The notes: generated by a model from the letters alone, not told the origin. Shown: positions 1 to 6,336, counted from the first letter of the stretch. The stretch: DNA of 8,687 nt from Lachnospiraceae bacterium UBA7225 (GCA_002473385.1 DKTR01000029.1:14817-23503); one strand, 5' to 3'. Numbers and translations: made by a program.

Positions 1-249
1 CGGCTGCACTGTCTCTGTCTGCACCGGAGCCTGTGTTTCCGGCTGTAACGCCTCCGTCTGCACAAGAGCCTGTGTTTCCAGTTCTGTTTTTCTCTCCGTC
101 TGTGCTTCGGTCGGCTTCTCCGTTCCTTTCTCTGTTTCGGCAGCCGTTTCCATAACTGCCTCCGTCTGTTTCGGTTCTTCTTTTTTACATCCCGTAAATA
201 ATACACAAACCGCTGCCGCCAGCGCCATTATCATCCATTTCTTTTTCAT
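1..249 (-). CDS. Putative lipoprotein, N-terminal part (runs off window start)
   Basis: An open frame of 83 codons without a stop begins at ATG 249-247, with GGAGG at 256-260 six bases upstream. The product starts with a basic tip (MKKKW), a hydrophobic stretch over residues 6-18 and the lipobox LFTGC, so Cys21 should be lipidated and the protein anchored to the outer face of the membrane. After Lys22-Lys23 it becomes a low-complexity linker very rich in Glu, Thr, Gln, Ala and Pro, including two copies of an ETQA(L/P)VQTE motif near the window edge. Such linkers commonly tether an extracellular domain. That domain lies outside the window, so the function cannot be assigned. The gene follows the DUF1934 gene after a 40-bp gap with no clear promoter or terminator, so cotranscription with murI and DUF1934 is likely. 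Lipoprotein identity is well supported; everything past the linker is unknown. Confidence 0.85.
   Translation of the reverse strand, partial: MKKKWMIMALAAAVCVLFTGCKKEEPKQTEAVMETAAETEKGTEKPTEAQTERKTELETQALVQTEALQPETQAPVQTETVQP
18..79 (-). repeat. Imperfect 39-bp-period tandem repeat in lipoprotein linker
   Basis: Two segments, 18-40 and 57-79, share TCTGCAC, then two differing bases, then GAGCCTGTGTTTCC. The period is 39 bp, which is 13 codons. In the minus-strand protein this gives two ETQA(L/P)VQTE units. The repeat may continue beyond the window start. It looks like a local duplication inside a low-complexity linker. Confidence 0.7.
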
Positions 250-289
250 TTAGATCCTCCCTAATAGCATTTTGCCAGATCATGCTGCT

Positions 290-736
290 TCAGCTTAACC
301 GGAAGCCTCCGCCATCCTTTGACTGAATGCTCATATTAATAGTGCAGTCTGCCAGATGCTCGTAATTGACATCCAGCGCATAGTTCACCGTCACATCAAT
401 GTTTGTCTCATCGTTCTTTACATCGATATTCGTCGCCGCTATTCCCACCATCAGGTTGCCGAACGGCGTCTCGTAATACGTTATATTTTTCTTATCCTTC
501 TCAAATACCATATGGACATTTGTGAGCCCGCGCTTTGTCACTTCCATGCCATCCGCGCCCACCTTGATCAGATTCTGGATGGTGCCGTCCATACCCTCCA
601 TGACTTCCTCATAGCTGATATAATGCTTTCCGTTTTTGTGGAAGTATTTTCCGCTTGTAACCACCTCCACCTCGTCTTCATTATTCATTTCGAGCACCTG
701 CATTCCCTTAATGCTCACCAAAACATCTTCTGTCAT
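290..736 (-). CDS. DUF1934 family protein (YwiB-like small beta-barrel)
   Basis: This 148-residue protein matches the DUF1934/YwiB pattern: an opening beta strand VLVSIKGMQ (residues 5-13), a Tyr-rich KHYISYEE segment (37-44), a VTKRG turn (66-70), MVFEK (76-80) and the characteristic YYETPFGNLMVGI (87-99). The family is a small cytoplasmic lipocalin-like beta-barrel whose biochemical role is not established. The start ATG (736-734) directly follows the murI stop codon (TAAATG junction), and its AGGAG site (743-747) lies inside the murI 3' end, so translation is probably coupled to murI. It ends in TGA at 292-290 and the lipoprotein gene follows 40 bp later. Family membership rests on recognised motifs and length; no function is claimed. 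Confidence 0.85.
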   Translation of the reverse strand: MTEDVLVSIKGMQVLEMNNEDEVEVVTSGKYFHKNGKHYISYEEVMEGMDGTIQNLIKVGADGMEVTKRGLTNVHMVFEKDKKNITYYETPFGNLMVGIAATNIDVKNDETNIDVTVNYALDVNYEHLADCTINMSIQSKDGGGFRLS

Positions 737-1564
737 TTAATACTCCTCGATATTTATTTTCTGTACATTTTCAATATTGACCGGCAGAATGGAATTTGCA
801 AAACTGATAAAACTCTCCGGCGCGTCGCTCACAAAAAAACGGTGCGGATTTGTGTTCATATCCACAGGCTCTGTATTCTTCAAATTCTCCCGGATCAGCA
901 GTTCCCGCAGGCTGCATGCTGTCTCATATGCCGGATTTACCAGTGTCACGCCGTCCCCCATGATCTCTCCTATCATGGAGCGCAGCAGCGGATAATGAGT
1001 ACAGCCAAGGATCAGCGTATCGATCCCCTGCTCCTTCAGCCCGGCAAGATAGCGTCCTGCCATTTCCTCCGTCACCGGATCTTTCATCATGCCCTCCTCC
1101 ACCAGCGGCACAAACAACGGACACGCCTTTCCGATCACCTCGGCATCCGGCTTGATCTGGCGGATAAATTCGGTGTACAGACCGCTGGCGATCGTTCCCT
1201 TCGTGCCGATAACACCAATGCGGTTATTTTTCGTCGCCGTGCACGCTACCTTCGCTCCCGGCTTTACCACACCGATAATCGGAATAGACAGCTCATGGCG
1301 GATCTCCTCCAGTGCAAATGCACTTGCTGTATTGCACGCCACCACGATTGCCTTTACGTCCTGCGACTGCAGAAAACGCACGATCTGCCTGGAATAGCGC
1401 AGAATCGTCTCTTTTGATTTACTTCCATATGGCACGCGCGCTGTATCTCCAAAATACACGATCCGCTCCTCCGGAATGTTGCGCATCACCTCACGCGTAA
1501 CTGTCAGACCGCCTACACCGGAATCAAAGATTCCTATCGGTCCTGCCTTATCTCTGGCTCCCAT
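737..1564 (-). CDS. murI: Glutamate racemase
   Basis: MurI interconverts L- and D-glutamate by a cofactor-independent two-cysteine mechanism and supplies D-Glu for the peptidoglycan stem peptide in the cytoplasm. The 275-residue product has all expected landmarks: IGIFDSGVGGLT (residues 10-21, Asp14), YFGDTARVPYG (37-47), the first catalytic cysteine in ACNTAS (Cys77), and the second in GCTHYP (Cys188, with His190). The length is normal for the family. I chose the ATG at 1564-1562 because GGGGAG sits five bases upstream and because the protein then starts just ahead of the first core strand. Longer in-frame starts at 1648 (TTG) and 1621 (ATG) lie inside the -35 and -10 boxes of the predicted promoter, so they cannot be used by that transcript. 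The gene is followed without a gap by the DUF1934 gene. No truncation or missing residue is seen. Confidence 0.95.
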   Translation of the reverse strand: MGARDKAGPIGIFDSGVGGLTVTREVMRNIPEERIVYFGDTARVPYGSKSKETILRYSRQIVRFLQSQDVKAIVVACNTASAFALEEIRHELSIPIIGVVKPGAKVACTATKNNRIGVIGTKGTIASGLYTEFIRQIKPDAEVIGKACPLFVPLVEEGMMKDPVTEEMAGRYLAGLKEQGIDTLILGCTHYPLLRSMIGEIMGDGVTLVNPAYETACSLRELLIRENLKNTEPVDMNTNPHRFFVSDAPESFISFANSILPVNIENVQKINIEEY

Positions 1565-1587
1565 AAATGCTCCCCTTGTTTTTTTAT

Positions 1588-1605
1588 GCGGCCTGCATCG
1601 GCCGC
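1588..1605 (-). promoter_or_regulatory. GC-rich hairpin in the predicted murI 5' leader
   Basis: Read on the minus strand, GCGGCC and GGCCGC form a perfect 6-bp stem around a GATGCA loop, between the predicted murI start of transcription (near 1613) and its ribosome binding site (1569-1575). It is followed by an A-run on the minus strand, so it is not an intrinsic terminator in the murI direction. On the plus strand the T-run lies before the hairpin, so it does not fit a terminator there either. It could stabilise the leader RNA or bind a regulator; no known riboswitch is recognised. Confidence 0.5.
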
Positions 1606-1619
1606 TGCTCTTTTCGTAC

Positions 1620-1648
1620 ATTATAGCTCTATCTATAAAAAATGACAA
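1620..1648 (-). promoter_or_regulatory. Sigma-A promoter of murI
   Basis: On the minus strand, TTGTCA (1648-1643) is separated by 17 bases from a perfect TATAAT (1625-1620). This is five of six bases at -35, six of six at -10, and optimal spacing. Transcription should start near 1613, leaving a leader of about 50 nt before the murI ATG. The promoter begins 8 bp after the yigZ stop codon, so murI, DUF1934 and the lipoprotein gene can be expressed independently of yigZ, although no terminator separates them. Confidence 0.82.
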
Positions 1649-1656
1649 GTGAAACC

Positions 1657-2301
1657 TCAGAATACCACAGGCTCCCTGCCCACAAAAGCGAAAAACAGCC
1701 CCTTTTCCTCTTCAAAAACCGCTTTCCCGTTCGTTGCTTCTGTGACTGCCTCCAAAAGCTCCGCAACCTTTTCTTCCTGCACCAGCACTTCTGTTTTTAC
1801 CACTTCGCTGTATGCCGAATCTACAACCGGGATGCCGCGCTGCCCCAGAAGATACTGCAGCTTTCCCAGACCATTGTAATCGGTTCCGATCGTCAGTCTG
1901 CTGCCCTTTACCTTCTCAATCACCTCACTGCCTTCCAGTCCTGCCTGCACCGCTTTGGAATAAGCACGCACCAGTCCGCCCGTGCCCAGCAGCGTACCGC
2001 CGAAATACCTTGTCACCACCGCTGCCGCATCGTGGATATCCGCGCCCAGCAGCACATCCAGCATCGGTCTGCCTGCAGTTCCCTGCGGCTCTCCGTCATC
2101 ACTGCAGCGCTGCAGCTCCTGGTGCTCCCCGACTACAAATGCCGAGCAATTGTGAGTGGCATTCCAGTATTTTTTCTTTAAGCTATTGATAAACTCCAGA
2201 GCTTCCTCCTCCGAATGCACCGGCTGTACCGTCGCGATAAAGCGGGATTTCTTTTCTACGATCTCTCCCACGCCGCCTCTGTAAACAATTTTATATGCCA
2301 T
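1657..2301 (-). CDS. yigZ: YigZ / IMPACT family protein
   Basis: The 214-residue product is a full-length bacterial YigZ (UPF0029 N-terminal domain plus DUF1949 C-terminal domain). The family signature DDGEPQGTAGRP is at residues 68-79, and the strongly conserved RYFGGTLLGTGGLVRAY follows at 98-114. The C-terminal region from about 135 onward has the ferredoxin-like DUF1949 character. The eukaryotic relative IMPACT affects GCN2-dependent translational control; in bacteria the role is not settled, and ribosome or RNA binding has been suggested. The ATG at 2301 has AAGGAG five or six bases upstream (around 2309-2314). The gene is divergent from the class A PBP gene across a 181-bp intergenic region and is followed by the murI promoter. 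No anomaly is seen. Confidence 0.93.
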   Translation of the reverse strand: MAYKIVYRGGVGEIVEKKSRFIATVQPVHSEEEALEFINSLKKKYWNATHNCSAFVVGEHQELQRCSDDGEPQGTAGRPMLDVLLGADIHDAAAVVTRYFGGTLLGTGGLVRAYSKAVQAGLEGSEVIEKVKGSRLTIGTDYNGLGKLQYLLGQRGIPVVDSAYSEVVKTEVLVQEEKVAELLEAVTEATNGKAVFEEEKGLFFAFVGREPVVF

Positions 2302-2334
2302 ATTTCACTCCTTATTTCATTATCAGGTTCAGAA

Positions 2335-2366
2335 GATACCAGCGGATTGTTCCTCAATCCTGCATC
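2335..2366 (-). promoter_or_regulatory. Stem-loop at the predicted 5' end of the yigZ leader
   Basis: On the minus strand, GGATTG (2360-2355) and CAATCC (2349-2344) form a perfect 6-bp stem with an AGGAA loop. An outer helix pairs GATGC (2366-2362) with GTATC (2339-2335), including one G-U pair, across a small internal loop. The predicted yigZ transcription start is near 2368, so this structure would sit at the extreme 5' end of the mRNA. It could protect the transcript or be a binding site. No terminator T-run follows. Confidence 0.45.
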
Positions 2367-2374
2367 CTCATCTT

Positions 2375-2404
2375 AGTATAGCATTTATTTTTAATTTCTG
2401 CTAT
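2375..2404 (-). promoter_or_regulatory. Predicted extended -10 promoter of yigZ
   Basis: On the minus strand, TGCTATACT (2383-2375) is an extended -10 (TGN plus TATACT, five of six to TATAAT). The -35 position holds only ATAGCA (2404-2399, spacing 18), matching TTGACA at three of six bases. Extended -10 promoters tolerate a weak -35. Transcription would start near 2368 and give a leader of about 67 nt. Confidence 0.6.
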
Positions 2405-2407
2405 ACT
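2378..2407 (+). promoter_or_regulatory. Predicted extended -10 promoter of the class A PBP gene
   Basis: On the plus strand, TGCTATACT (2399-2407) is an extended -10 element, with ATAGCA (2378-2383) as a weak -35 at spacing 18. It mirrors the yigZ promoter, and the two overlap so closely that RNA polymerase could probably occupy only one at a time. An alternative, weaker plus-strand candidate lies downstream: TTGCAA (2420-2425), 16 bases, TGTAAA (2442-2447). Confidence 0.58.
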
Positions 2408-2429
2408 ATGGATAACTGTTTGCAAAACC

Positions 2430-2456
2430 GGGCAAAATTTTTGTAAAACATTGCCC
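2430..2456 (+). promoter_or_regulatory. Inverted repeat in the predicted PBP 5' leader
   Basis: GGGCAA (2430-2435) and TTGCCC (2451-2456) are a perfect 6-bp inverted repeat around an AT-rich 15-base interval. It lies between the predicted transcription start (near 2414) and the AAAGGA ribosome binding site (2468-2473). It could be a leader hairpin or an operator downstream of the promoter. There is no T-run, so a terminator is not indicated. Confidence 0.4.
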
Positions 2457-2482
2457 TCACAGAAAAGAAAGGAATGCTGCAC

Positions 2483-5299
2483 ATGAAATATGGCAGACAC
2501 GATATTGAAAAAAAACAGCGGAACATGACCGCGGAAAAGGTGGAGCAGAAGGCAGGCATGACGCTCCTCCGCCTGTTTCTCATTGCATTGTTCGCGCTGG
2601 TGATCGCCGGTGTATGCGCAGGCTACGGGGTGATGCAGGGACTCCTAAAAAGCGCTCCTGACATCTCTTCTCTGAGCACCGCCCCGGCGGAGATGGCAAC
2701 CTACATCTACAACGCTGATGGGAAGCAGGTTCAAAAGCTTACAGCCCCTACCTCAAACCGTACACCGGTCTCACTCAGCCAGGTGCCGGAGCATCTGCAG
2801 AACGCCATCGTCGCTGTTGAGGATGAACGTTTTTATGAACATAACGGCATTGATATCCGCGGTATCCTGCGTGCCTTTGTGGTGGGTATCACTGGCGGAA
2901 GCTTTTCGGAAGGCGCCAGTACTATCACGCAGCAGCTTCTGAAAAACAGTGTGTTCCCGGACTGGGTAAACGAATCCTCCCTGGCGGAAAGCTTCCGGCG
3001 GAAATTCCAGGAGCAGTATCTGGCGCTGGAGCTGGAAAAAAATCTGGAACAGAATATGACAAAAGAGGAAGCAAAAAAGAAAATCCTCGAAGACTACTTA
3101 AATACCATCAACCTCGGCGCGGGCGCATATGGTGTACAGGCAGCCGCCCACCGCTATTTTAACAAGGATGTCTCGGAGCTGACGCTATCGGAATCTACCG
3201 TGATAGCCGGTATCACACAGAATCCGACCGGCTACAATCCAATCGTCTACCCGGAGGCAAACGCCTCCCGGCGTCAGAAAATTCTGAGCGCCATGCTGGA
3301 GCAGGGCTATATAACGCAGGCAGAATACGACGAGGCACTCGCCGATGATGTGTATTCCCGCATCCAGGAAACGGATGTGCAGACCGGCACGGCTGCTGTT
3401 TATTCCTATTACACGGATGCCCTGATCGAACAGGTGCTGGAGGATCTGGAAAAAGAGGCCGGCTACACAGGCAGTCAGGCATATCAGGCGCTATACTCCG
3501 GCGGTCTGCGCATTTACAATGTGCAGGATGAACAGATTCAGCAGATCTGTGACGAAGAATTCGCCAATCCGGCAAATTATCCGGCAGAGACACTGATTGG
3601 TCTGGACTACGCCCTCAGCATCCAGAAAGCAGACGGCACTACGGTGCACTACGGCAGCCTGGATGTACAGAAGTATTTTGAAGCGCAGGATGCATCTTTC
3701 AATATGATGTTTTATGATGAAGACACTGCCCGTTCCTATGCGGCACAATTTAAGGAAGCAATGACCGACGGGGAAGATACGGTACTCGGCGAGCGTGTTT
3801 CTCTTGTCCCGCAGCCGCAGGCTTCCGTCGTGGTAATCGAGCAGTCTACCGGCTATGTAAAGGCAATCGTCGGAGGCAGAGGAGAAAAAGAAGCGAGTCT
3901 TACCCTGAACCGCGCTACCTCCACGAGACGGCAGCCCGGTTCCACCTTTAAGCCGCTCGCCGCCTACGCTCCGGCGATCGACTATGGCGGCAAAACACTT
4001 GCCACTGTCTATGACAATGAGCCTTACACGTATTCCTCCGGCACAGAGCTGAGAAACTGGGACAGTGACTACGGCTACAGCGGTCTGGAGACAATCCATT
4101 TCGCGCTGGTGAAATCTGTAAACGTCGTCGCTGTAAAATGCCTGACGGAAATCACCCCGCAGGTAAGCATGGATTATCTGGAACGCTTCGGCATTACGAC
4201 GCTTTACAACAACGATCTCGATGAAAACGGCAACCTGCTCTCCGATGCCTATCAGCCTCTCGCACTCGGCGGCATTACAGACGGCGTGGTAAATCTGGAG
4301 CTGACCAGCGCCTATGCCGCGCTGGCAAACGGAGGCAGCTACATCAGACCGAAGTTTTACTCCCGCATTGAGGACAGTCAGGGAAATATCATTCTGGACA
4401 ACACCAGCGAACCTGCGCGTGTAGTAAAGGATACCACTGCTTTTCTCATCACCAAAGCGATGGAGGATGTCATCAAAAGTCCGGAGGGCACCGCATACGG
4501 AAACATTAATCTCGGAGACATGCCTGTGGTCGGAAAAACCGGCACTACCGACGAATCAAAGGATATCTGGTTTGAGGGCTATACCCCTTACTACACCTGC
4601 GGTGTGTGGGGAGGCTATGACAACAATGACGCTCTGCCCGACTACGACCGCAGCTTCAGCGGTTATGCAAAGACGCTCTGGAACGCTATTATGAGCCGCA
4701 TTCATGCAGAGCTTCCGGTCGTCTCCTTTACGCAGCCGGAGAATATTGTCACAGCAACAATCTGCAAAAAGTCCGGCAAACTCGCCGTGGACGGTTTGTG
4801 TACGGCAGACCAGCGGGGCAGCCAGGTCTATACGGAATATTTCACAGCCGATACCGTTCCGACACAGACCTGCGATGTACACGTTGCCGTTCCCGTCTGC
4901 GCAGAAACAGGGCTGCGCGCCTCAGAAACCTGCTCTTCCACAACGCGCGTCTTTGTACAGCGTCCTGCGGGGAGCACAGGCACCACCGATGATTCCAATT
5001 ATGCACCGCCGGCGCAGACCTGTCCGGGGCATAAGCGTGCTGTAGAGATTCTCACAGAAAAGGAATCGGAGACAGAAAAGAAGGAAGGCAATAACAATAC
5101 CACCGGTGGAAACATCGGCAGTGAAAATAATGGCAGCGGAAATACCGACGGTGTCATCCAGATTGGCGCAGACAACGGCTCCGCCGGCCAGGGAACCGGA
5201 AGCGGCTCTGCCGCGCAGCCAGGGGCAGGCGGTGATACCTCCTTTGAGGATATTCCGGCGGATCAGTATTATGACGATGGAGTTATCACATTTTACTAA
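2483..5299 (+). CDS. Class A penicillin-binding protein (GT51 transglycosylase / transpeptidase)
   Basis: This bifunctional cell-wall synthase polymerises lipid II into glycan strands and cross-links them outside the membrane. The 938-residue product has a short charged cytoplasmic tail, one membrane anchor at about 28-50, and a GT51 domain with the catalytic Glu113 in EDERFYEH and GASTITQQLLKN at 144-155. A linker follows, then a transpeptidase domain with all three penicillin-binding motifs: STFK (Ser487, Lys490), SVN (545-547) and KTG (685-687). Beyond the catalytic core lies a segment with six cysteines (761, 773, 797, 806, 817, 847), then a Glu/Lys-rich stretch and a Gly/Ser/Asn-rich tail ending in an acidic, aromatic terminus. 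I chose ATG 2483 because AAAGGA (2468-2473) lies nine bases upstream; the in-frame ATG at 2474 abuts that site. It is larger than many class A PBPs because of the tail. It is transcribed alone, divergent from yigZ and convergent with the glucokinase gene. Confidence 0.95.
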   Translation: MKYGRHDIEKKQRNMTAEKVEQKAGMTLLRLFLIALFALVIAGVCAGYGVMQGLLKSAPDISSLSTAPAEMATYIYNADGKQVQKLTAPTSNRTPVSLSQVPEHLQNAIVAVEDERFYEHNGIDIRGILRAFVVGITGGSFSEGASTITQQLLKNSVFPDWVNESSLAESFRRKFQEQYLALELEKNLEQNMTKEEAKKKILEDYLNTINLGAGAYGVQAAAHRYFNKDVSELTLSESTVIAGITQNPTGYNPIVYPEANASRRQKILSAMLEQGYITQAEYDEALADDVYSRIQETDVQTGTAAVYSYYTDALIEQVLEDLEKEAGYTGSQAYQALYSGGLRIYNVQDEQIQQICDEEFANPANYPAETLIGLDYALSIQKADGTTVHYGSLDVQKYFEAQDASFNMMFYDEDTARSYAAQFKEAMTDGEDTVLGERVSLVPQPQASVVVIEQSTGYVKAIVGGRGEKEASLTLNRATSTRRQPGSTFKPLAAYAPAIDYGGKTLATVYDNEPYTYSSGTELRNWDSDYGYSGLETIHFALVKSVNVVAVKCLTEITPQVSMDYLERFGITTLYNNDLDENGNLLSDAYQPLALGGITDGVVNLELTSAYAALANGGSYIRPKFYSRIEDSQGNIILDNTSEPARVVKDTTAFLITKAMEDVIKSPEGTAYGNINLGDMPVVGKTGTTDESKDIWFEGYTPYYTCGVWGGYDNNDALPDYDRSFSGYAKTLWNAIMSRIHAELPVVSFTQPENIVTATICKKSGKLAVDGLCTADQRGSQVYTEYFTADTVPTQTCDVHVAVPVCAETGLRASETCSSTTRVFVQRPAGSTGTTDDSNYAPPAQTCPGHKRAVEILTEKESETEKKEGNNNTTGGNIGSENNGSGNTDGVIQIGADNGSAGQGTGSGSAAQPGAGGDTSFEDIPADQYYDDGVITFY

Positions 5300-5344
5300 A
5301 AAACAGAGGCGTCTTCCGCATTGAAAGCGCCTCTGATCTTTTTT
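5298..5344. terminator. Bidirectional intrinsic terminator between the PBP and glucokinase genes
   Basis: CAGAGGCG (5304-5311) and CGCCTCTG (5328-5335) form a perfect 8-bp stem. On the plus strand a six-T run follows at 5339-5344. On the minus strand the six A bases at 5298-5303 become a six-T run directly after the stem. The plus-strand A-run overlaps the PBP TAA stop codon (5297-5299). The element should terminate the PBP transcript and the convergent hprK-glucokinase transcript, whose stop codon is at 5355-5353. Confidence 0.9.
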
Positions 5345-5352
5345 ACTTTCTT

Positions 5353-6285
5353 TTACAGCACCAGCTTTGCCGCTCCATAGATGCCGGCATCATTGCCAAG
5401 CTCTGCAAGTGCAAACGGTGTCTCTTTGCATGCAATAAATGCATACTCTTTATAATATTTCTGAATGAAATCCAGAAGAATGGGACCTGCCTTGGAGACC
5501 CCGCCGCCAATTACAAAAATATCGGGATCGGTGACACCTGCAATATTTGCAAGCGCAGCACCGAGGTAATGTCCGAATTCCTCAGCGATCTCGATTGCAA
5601 CTGCATCCTGTTCCTTTACTGCATCAAACACCGATTTTGCGGAGAGATTCTTCTTGCGCAGTATGGATGGTGCATCATCCTTTGCCAGACGGCGCTTTGC
5701 AAGGAAGGTGATACCGGTTGCCGATGCCACCTGCTCCAGGCAGCCGCAGTTACCGCAATTACATTTCGTAGTGAGGGAATCGGTAACATGGATGTGTCCG
5801 ATCTCACCGCCCGCTCCGTGCGTACCGGTAACAATCTGACCGTTGTTGATAATTCCGCCGCCCACGCCGGTACCAAGTGTCACCAGAACAACATTGTGGT
5901 ATCCGGCGCCGCCGCCCTTCCACATCTCACCGAGTGCTGCGACATTCGCATCATTTCCCGCCTTGACATTCAGTCCGGTAAGGCGCTCCATCTGATTTAC
6001 CAGATGCACATAGCCCCAGTGCAGATTTACCGCAGCCGGAACCTCTCCCTCTTCGTTTACCGGTCCCGGAACGCCCAGACCGATCCCGGCAATTTCATCG
6101 CGGTCCAGCCCCTTTTCACGAATCTTATCGGAGATAGTATCCGCCACATCCGGCAGAATATTGCAGCCGTTGTTCTCGGTCCGCGTCTTGATCTCCCATT
6201 TTTCCAGCACTGTTCCCTTTACATCAAACAGACCGCACTTCACGGTAGTTCCGCCTACATCAATTCCAAAACAATACTTCTTCAT
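5353..6285 (-). CDS. glcK: ROK-family glucokinase
   Basis: The product is a cytoplasmic sugar kinase of the ROK family, most likely converting glucose and ATP to glucose 6-phosphate. The 310 residues include the N-terminal phosphate-binding motif DVGGTTVKCGLFD (9-21), the catalytic aspartate in GNDAN (Asp112), the second glycine-rich loop TLGTGVGGG (136-144), EIGH with zinc ligand His164 (161-164), and the ROK zinc signature CNCGNCGCLE (175-184, ligands Cys175, Cys177, Cys182). A third nucleotide-binding segment VIGGGVS lies at 258-264. I chose ATG 6285 because GGAGG (6294-6298) is eight bases upstream; a GTG at 6300 overlaps that site. It lies 51 bp after hprK with no evident promoter or terminator between them, so the two are probably cotranscribed. 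Glucose specificity is inferred from the family and the full motif set; another hexose or N-acetylmannosamine cannot be excluded. Confidence 0.9.
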   Translation of the reverse strand: MKKYCFGIDVGGTTVKCGLFDVKGTVLEKWEIKTRTENNGCNILPDVADTISDKIREKGLDRDEIAGIGLGVPGPVNEEGEVPAAVNLHWGYVHLVNQMERLTGLNVKAGNDANVAALGEMWKGGGAGYHNVVLVTLGTGVGGGIINNGQIVTGTHGAGGEIGHIHVTDSLTTKCNCGNCGCLEQVASATGITFLAKRRLAKDDAPSILRKKNLSAKSVFDAVKEQDAVAIEIAEEFGHYLGAALANIAGVTDPDIFVIGGGVSKAGPILLDFIQKYYKEYAFIACKETPFALAELGNDAGIYGAAKLVL

Positions 6286-6336
6286 GTACCCATCCTCCAC
6301 TTTCTGCGGCGATATTTCCCGCCCTTTTTCTCTCTT

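Larger units (their letters stand above)
2374..2408. repeat. Perfect 10-bp inverted repeat spanning the divergent promoters
   Basis: TAGTATAGCA (2374-2383) and TGCTATACTA (2399-2408) are exact reverse complements separated by an AT-rich 15-bp spacer. Each arm reads, on its outgoing strand, as an extended -10 element TGCTATACT. The symmetry therefore fits two back-to-back promoters, but an inverted repeat of this geometry could equally be an operator for a dimeric regulator. Confidence 0.75.

Noticed and set aside
268..288. Small inverted repeat AGCAT/ATGCT in the DUF1934-lipoprotein gap
   Set aside because: The stem is only about five base pairs with a long loop and no T-run, so it is not a credible terminator.
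356..1417. Long plus-strand open frame of 353 codons
   Set aside because: It is antisense to murI and the DUF1934 gene, spans their junction, and its translation is rich in His, Cys, Arg and Leu with no recognisable motif. Both minus-strand genes have clear family signatures, so this is a shadow frame.
1581..1615. murI leader hairpin as an intrinsic terminator for yigZ or for an antisense transcript
   Set aside because: On the minus strand the stem is followed by A bases. On the plus strand the T-run precedes the stem, and only a weak CTTTTC stretch follows a few bases later.
2420..2435. Possible CcpA cre site near the PBP promoter (TTTGCAAAACCGGGCA)
   Set aside because: The central CG does not fall at the required position relative to the flanking TG and CA, so it does not fit the cre consensus.
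3491..4099. Minus-strand open frame of 202 codons inside the PBP gene
   Set aside because: It lies antisense to the transpeptidase domain containing the STFK motif, has no good ribosome binding site that I can see, and resembles no protein family.
6301..6336. Possible hairpin GGCG/CGCC between hprK and the glucokinase gene
   Set aside because: It has four base pairs with no T-run on the transcribed strand, too weak to call as a terminator or attenuator.
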